A DNA stretch of 10,401 nt from an uncultured Clostridium sp. (lineage in GTDB: Bacteria; Bacillota; Clostridia; TANB77; CAG-508), in the NCBI GenBank assembly GCA_900556865.1, contig USQS01000026.1:1-10401 (forward strand). The letters run 5' to 3'. The translations under genes and the position numbers were made by a program. The first letter of the stretch is position 1; each line of letters begins with the position of its first letter. The notes beneath the pieces are model-generated. The model searched no databases. It worked only from the letters and a program-made list of their open reading frames with translations, and was not told the DNA's origin. Below are positions 7,779 to 10,401 of this stretch, piece by piece.

Positions 7779-8728
7779 AAAAAGAGGTTATAGCACATAA
7801 GGATCCAAAATCACCAGTTTCAGAAGTGTTTAGAACTTTAAGAACTAATATACAATTTATGAATACTGATAAAAAGTTAAGAACTTTGCTTATAACATCT
7901 ACATTTGTAGGAGAAGGAAAAAGTTGGGTTACATCAAATTTAGCTGTTACCTTTGCACAAACTGGAAAAAGGGTTATTTTAGTCGATGCAGATATGAGAA
8001 GAGGAAGGCAATATGCAATTTTTGGAGTATCTCCAAGACCAGGACTTTCAAATTTATTATCTGAAATGGAAATTTATGATAATGGAACTATTTCTGAAAA
8101 TGTTATAGATTATATTCAAGAAACTGAAGTACCAAATTTATTTGTAATTTCTGCAGGTTCTGTTCCACCAAACCCTTCAGAACTTTTAGTTTCAACTAAA
8201 ATGTCTAAAGTATTAGAAGAATTAAAAAAGGTTTGTGATATTGTAATTATAGATGGAACACCTTGTGAACTTGTAACAGATTCTGTTATTCTTTCAAGAA
8301 TAGTGGATTCAACTGTTGTGGTAGCAGCACATAAATCAACTAAAAAAGATGTTTTAGAAAGAATTGTAAAAAACATAAAAAATGTTGGCGGAAACCTTGC
8401 TGGTGTTGTTATTAACAAAATTCCTGTTTCTAGCAAAGCATATGGTGAAAGATATTATTATTATGGAGAAAGAGATACAAAAAATAAAAAGAAAAAACCT
8501 TCTCGCAAAGAAAGTGGAGCAAAGAAAATAGAAGAGAAAAATAAGGAAAGAATAATGAAAACTATGAAAATAGAAAAAAAGCATGATGAAAAAAAGTCTG
8601 TACTTAAAACAAATAATGATATTTTAAAAGATAACACTTCATTTTCTAATACAGGAATGAATAAAACAAATGAAATTTTAAAACAAGTAAATGACTATAT
8701 AGAAAAAGAAAAAAAAGATTTATTGTAA
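7775..8728 (+). CDS. cpsD: CpsD/CapB-type bacterial tyrosine kinase with a long charged C-terminal tail
   Basis: This is a cytoplasmic BY-kinase of the P-loop fold. It has an N-terminal SPVSEVFRTLRTNIQF region (13-28), Walker A GEGKS (46-50, with Trp51 where Thr is usual), Walker A' VILVDADMR (67-75; Asp71, Asp73) and Walker B CDIVIID (154-160). A Tyr cluster at Tyr223 and Tyr227-230 (ERYYYYGE) is the expected autophosphorylation site. Phosphorylation depends on the Wzz-like partner and is removed by the PHP phosphatase encoded downstream, and the cycle tunes polysaccharide synthesis. Stand-alone CpsD proteins usually end shortly after the Tyr cluster at about 230 residues. This one continues for about 85 residues (232-317), first very Lys-rich and then a probable helical or coiled region. 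The start overlaps the preceding stop as ATGA, with purine-rich AAAGGGGAAAGGA upstream. Confidence 0.93.
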   Translation: MKKEVIAHKDPKSPVSEVFRTLRTNIQFMNTDKKLRTLLITSTFVGEGKSWVTSNLAVTFAQTGKRVILVDADMRRGRQYAIFGVSPRPGLSNLLSEMEIYDNGTISENVIDYIQETEVPNLFVISAGSVPPNPSELLVSTKMSKVLEELKKVCDIVIIDGTPCELVTDSVILSRIVDSTVVVAAHKSTKKDVLERIVKNIKNVGGNLAGVVINKIPVSSKAYGERYYYYGERDTKNKKKKPSRKESGAKKIEEKNKERIMKTMKIEKKHDEKKSVLKTNNDILKDNTSFSNTGMNKTNEILKQVNDYIEKEKKDLL

Positions 8729-8746
8729 TGAAATAGGGGGCATAGT

Positions 8747-9530
8747 ATGATTGATTTTCATACACATATTATTCCTAATATAGATGATGGTTCAAGGAGT
8801 GTAGAAGAAACATTTAATTTAATACAAGAAGCACAAAATGCTGGTTTTGATAAAATTATTTCAACATCACATTTTAAAGAAAATTTTTACGAAGTTCCTT
8901 GTTCAGAAAGAAAAGCCTGGGTGGATGCTTTATCTCAAGGAATTTCCGAAAAAAATATGAATGTAAAATTATATTTAGGTAATGAAATTTATTTTTCTTC
9001 CAATATTGTTGATTTAATAAAAGAAAATAAGGCTTGTTCAATAAATAACACCAAATATGTACTTTTTGAACTTCCTTTGCATTCAGATATACCTTTAAAT
9101 TTAAATGAAATAATTTATGAGCTAATGGAAAATAAATTTGTTCCTATTTTAGCACACCCTGAAAGGTATTCTTTTGTGCAAAAAAATCCAAACTTTGTTT
9201 ATAATTTAATTCAAAAGGGTGTGCGGTATGCAATCTAATTTTTGCAGTATTTTAGGAAAATATGGTTCGAAGGCTAAACTGGTTGTAAAAAAGCTATTAG
9301 AGAACGATATGGTTCACTTTTTAGGAAGTGATGTACATAAGCAAAATACAATTTATCCAAATATTAATTTAGCAATAAAAAAAATTACAGAAATTATTGG
9401 GGAAGAAAAATTATTGGAACTTACAACAACCAATCCAGAACTTGTTTTAAAAAACAAAACGGTAGATTTTCCAGAACCAAAACAAATTAAATTAAATTTT
9501 ATAGATAAAATAAAATTAAGTAAAAACTAA
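8747..9530 (+). pseudogene. cpsB: CpsB/YwqE-type PHP tyrosine-protein phosphatase, split by a +1 frameshift
   Basis: The first part (8747-9238) and second part (up to 9530) lie in different frames. Dropping one G at 9225-9226 joins them into a 260-residue protein of normal family length, reading GVRMQSNFCSILGKYG across the junction where relatives have an MQ...LLGxYG sequence. Metal-binding residues of the PHP fold are visible: His5 and His7 (DFHTH), IDDG (12-15), His42, Glu80 (GNE), His137 in AHPER, then Asp195 and His197 in GSDVHK. The last two lie after the lesion, so the unrepaired frame would lose part of the active site. The enzyme dephosphorylates the Tyr cluster of the kinase encoded 18 bp upstream. 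The ribosome binding site is AGGGGG (8735-8740). Whether the extra base is an error or a real mutation cannot be told from one sequence. Confidence 0.88.
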
Positions 9531-9572
9531 TATATAAAAATACAATTCCTGCAGGTCAAATTTCTAATAAAG

Positions 9573-9600
9573 TCGCTATTTGATAAATGGCGATTTTTTT
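9573..9600 (+). terminator. Intrinsic terminator ending the sortase/CpsCDB unit
   Basis: TCGCTATTT (9573-9581) pairs with AAATGGCGA (9585-9593), giving a 9-bp stem with one T-G wobble and a three-base GAT loop, followed directly by seven Ts (9594-9600). Neighbouring A-T pairs can extend the stem into the T tract. It lies 42 bp after the phosphatase stop and closes the unit that starts at the 4953-4981 promoter. Confidence 0.85.
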
Positions 9601-9613
9601 CATAAATTTATTC

Positions 9614-9643
9614 ATAACACAATACCATTTTTTTACATATAAT
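9614..9643 (+). promoter_or_regulatory. Probable promoter of the lysozyme remnant
   Basis: A perfect TATAAT (9638-9643) has a weak -35 candidate ATAACA (9614-9619) at 18-nt spacing. Transcription would start near 9650. That favours the ATG at 9678, which has AAAGGA at about 9662-9667, over the in-frame ATG at 9648, which would lie at or before the start of the RNA. Confidence 0.5.
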
Positions 9644-9677
9644 AAATATGAGAACAAATAAAAAGGATTGTGATAAA

Positions 9678-10356
9678 ATGAGGAAATTTGGAATAGATGT
9701 TTCAGAACATCAAGGAGAAATAAACTGGAATGATTTAAAATCTAAAATAGATTTTGCAATTTTAAGGCTTGGTTGGATTGGCAATAAGGAAAATCATACT
9801 TTAGACAAACAATTTGAAAGAAATTATAATGAATGTAAACGTTTAGCAATACCTGTTGGTGCATATATTTATTGTTATGCAAACAATGAAGAATCAGCTA
9901 AATCTGGGGCAAATTAGACAATAAATAATCTAGCTGGAAGACCTTTAGAATTACCTATTTATATTGATATGGAAGATAATTCAATTATGAATTTATCTAA
10001 GGATAATTTAACTAATATTTGTATAGCATTTAATTCTGTGGTAGAAGCTAATAACAAATGGGCTGGAGTATATGCCAATCTTAATTGGTTTGACAATTAT
10101 TTAAACAAAAATATAATAAAATCTAAATATACAACATGGATTGCTCACTATACTTCTGGAGATGATAGATATCAAGGGGAATATTAATGTAAATGAAATT
10201 ATAAAAATGAATAAGACTATATCATATACTGTTAAAGCTGGAGATACTTTATCTAAAATTGCAAAAAAATATAATACAACTTATCAAGAGCTTGCAAGAA
10301 AAAATAATATTAAAAACCCTAATAAAATTTATGTTGGTCAAATTTTAAAGATATAA
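9678..10356 (+). pseudogene. GH25 lysozyme with C-terminal LysM domain, broken by a nonsense codon and a deletion
   Basis: From ATG 9678 the protein reads MRKFGIDVSEHQG, the typical GH25 start with Asp7 and DVS-x-x-QG. An in-frame TAG (9915-9917, codon 80) follows SGAN, where relatives have Trp (TGG to TAG). The same frame then continues with ELPIYIDMED, whose Asp97 and Glu99 are the expected catalytic pair, and WIAHYTSGDDRYQGEY to TAA at 10187. A GH25 domain normally continues with a DMWQ...GKV...GN-DVN segment of about 15 residues more. Instead the next frame resumes at GNINVNEII and leads into a complete LysM domain (about 10223-10353, YTVKAGDTLSKIAKKYN to IYVGQILKI), which binds peptidoglycan. 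No signal peptide is visible, as in many phage-type or cytoplasmically released GH25 enzymes. At most a 79-residue fragment would be made. Confidence 0.85.
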
Positions 10357-10401
10357 TGAAAATATATTATAAAAATAATAATGTTTCAATAAAGAAGTAG
10401 C
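10357..10401. other. Short AT-rich 3' flank with no recognised feature
   Basis: These 45 bases after the LysM stop contain no hairpin with a T tract, no convincing promoter, and only a three-codon reading frame from the one ATG. Nothing can be assigned. Confidence 0.6.

Noticed and set aside
9219..9530. Second half of the phosphatase as a separate gene
   Set aside because: Its only start is a GTG within the first half, and its sequence continues the PHP fold exactly after removal of one G.
9548..9555. CCTGCAGG palindrome before the terminator as an operator
   Set aside because: An 8-bp palindrome downstream of a stop codon and ahead of a terminator, with no promoter next to it, is most simply chance.
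9648..9677. Upstream ATG of the lysozyme gene
   Set aside because: It lies only 5 nt after the TATAAT box, so it would be at or before the transcript start. The ATG at 9678 has its own ribosome binding site and the typical GH25 N-terminus.
1..10401. CRISPR arrays, tRNA or rRNA genes, insertion sequences, riboswitches
   Set aside because: I saw no regularly spaced repeats, no tRNA- or rRNA-like segments, no transposase or terminal inverted repeats, and no long structured leader. Intergenic gaps are at most about 150 bases.

Overview
The window is very AT-rich with A/T-ending codons, strong AGGAGG-type ribosome binding sites, a sortase with an anchored substrate, and capsule regulators of the CpsB/C/D type. 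This points to a low-GC Firmicute, most likely a Clostridia-type anaerobe. TGG encodes Trp, and TAA, TAG and TGA all end genes, so the standard bacterial code applies. All convincing genes lie on the + strand.

Region 1 (about 1-4888) is the 3' part of a surface polysaccharide (capsule/EPS) operon. It holds a Wzy-type polymerase, a polysaccharide pyruvyl transferase-family enzyme, a Wzx-type flippase, and a two-cluster ferredoxin/FrhB-like protein of the kind often paired with pyruvyl transferases. Genes overlap or sit within a few bases of each other. No glycosyltransferase is visible, so those genes are presumably upstream of the window.

Region 2 (4889-9600) is a second transcription unit. 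It starts at a near-consensus extended -10 promoter (4953-4981) and ends at a good intrinsic terminator (9573-9600). It contains a small secreted protein with an LAYTG sorting signal, a class D-like sortase, a four-TM protein of unknown function, and the Wzz-like/BY-kinase/PHP-phosphatase trio (CpsC/CpsD/CpsB) that controls polymer length. The sortase and the phosphatase are each split by a single extra base.

Region 3 (9601-10401) is a decayed GH25 lysozyme-LysM gene with its own probable promoter. It carries an in-frame TAG at a Trp position and a frame-changing deletion at the end of the GH25 domain.

Taken together, Wzx and Wzy would export and polymerise the repeat unit. CpsC/D/B would set chain length through a tyrosine phosphorylation cycle. 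The sortase would attach the small LAYTG protein to the wall from within the same unit. The most distinctive features are this one-substrate sortase cassette and unknown membrane protein placed directly upstream of the polysaccharide phosphoregulatory genes, and the cluster of four gene-breaking lesions in the right half.
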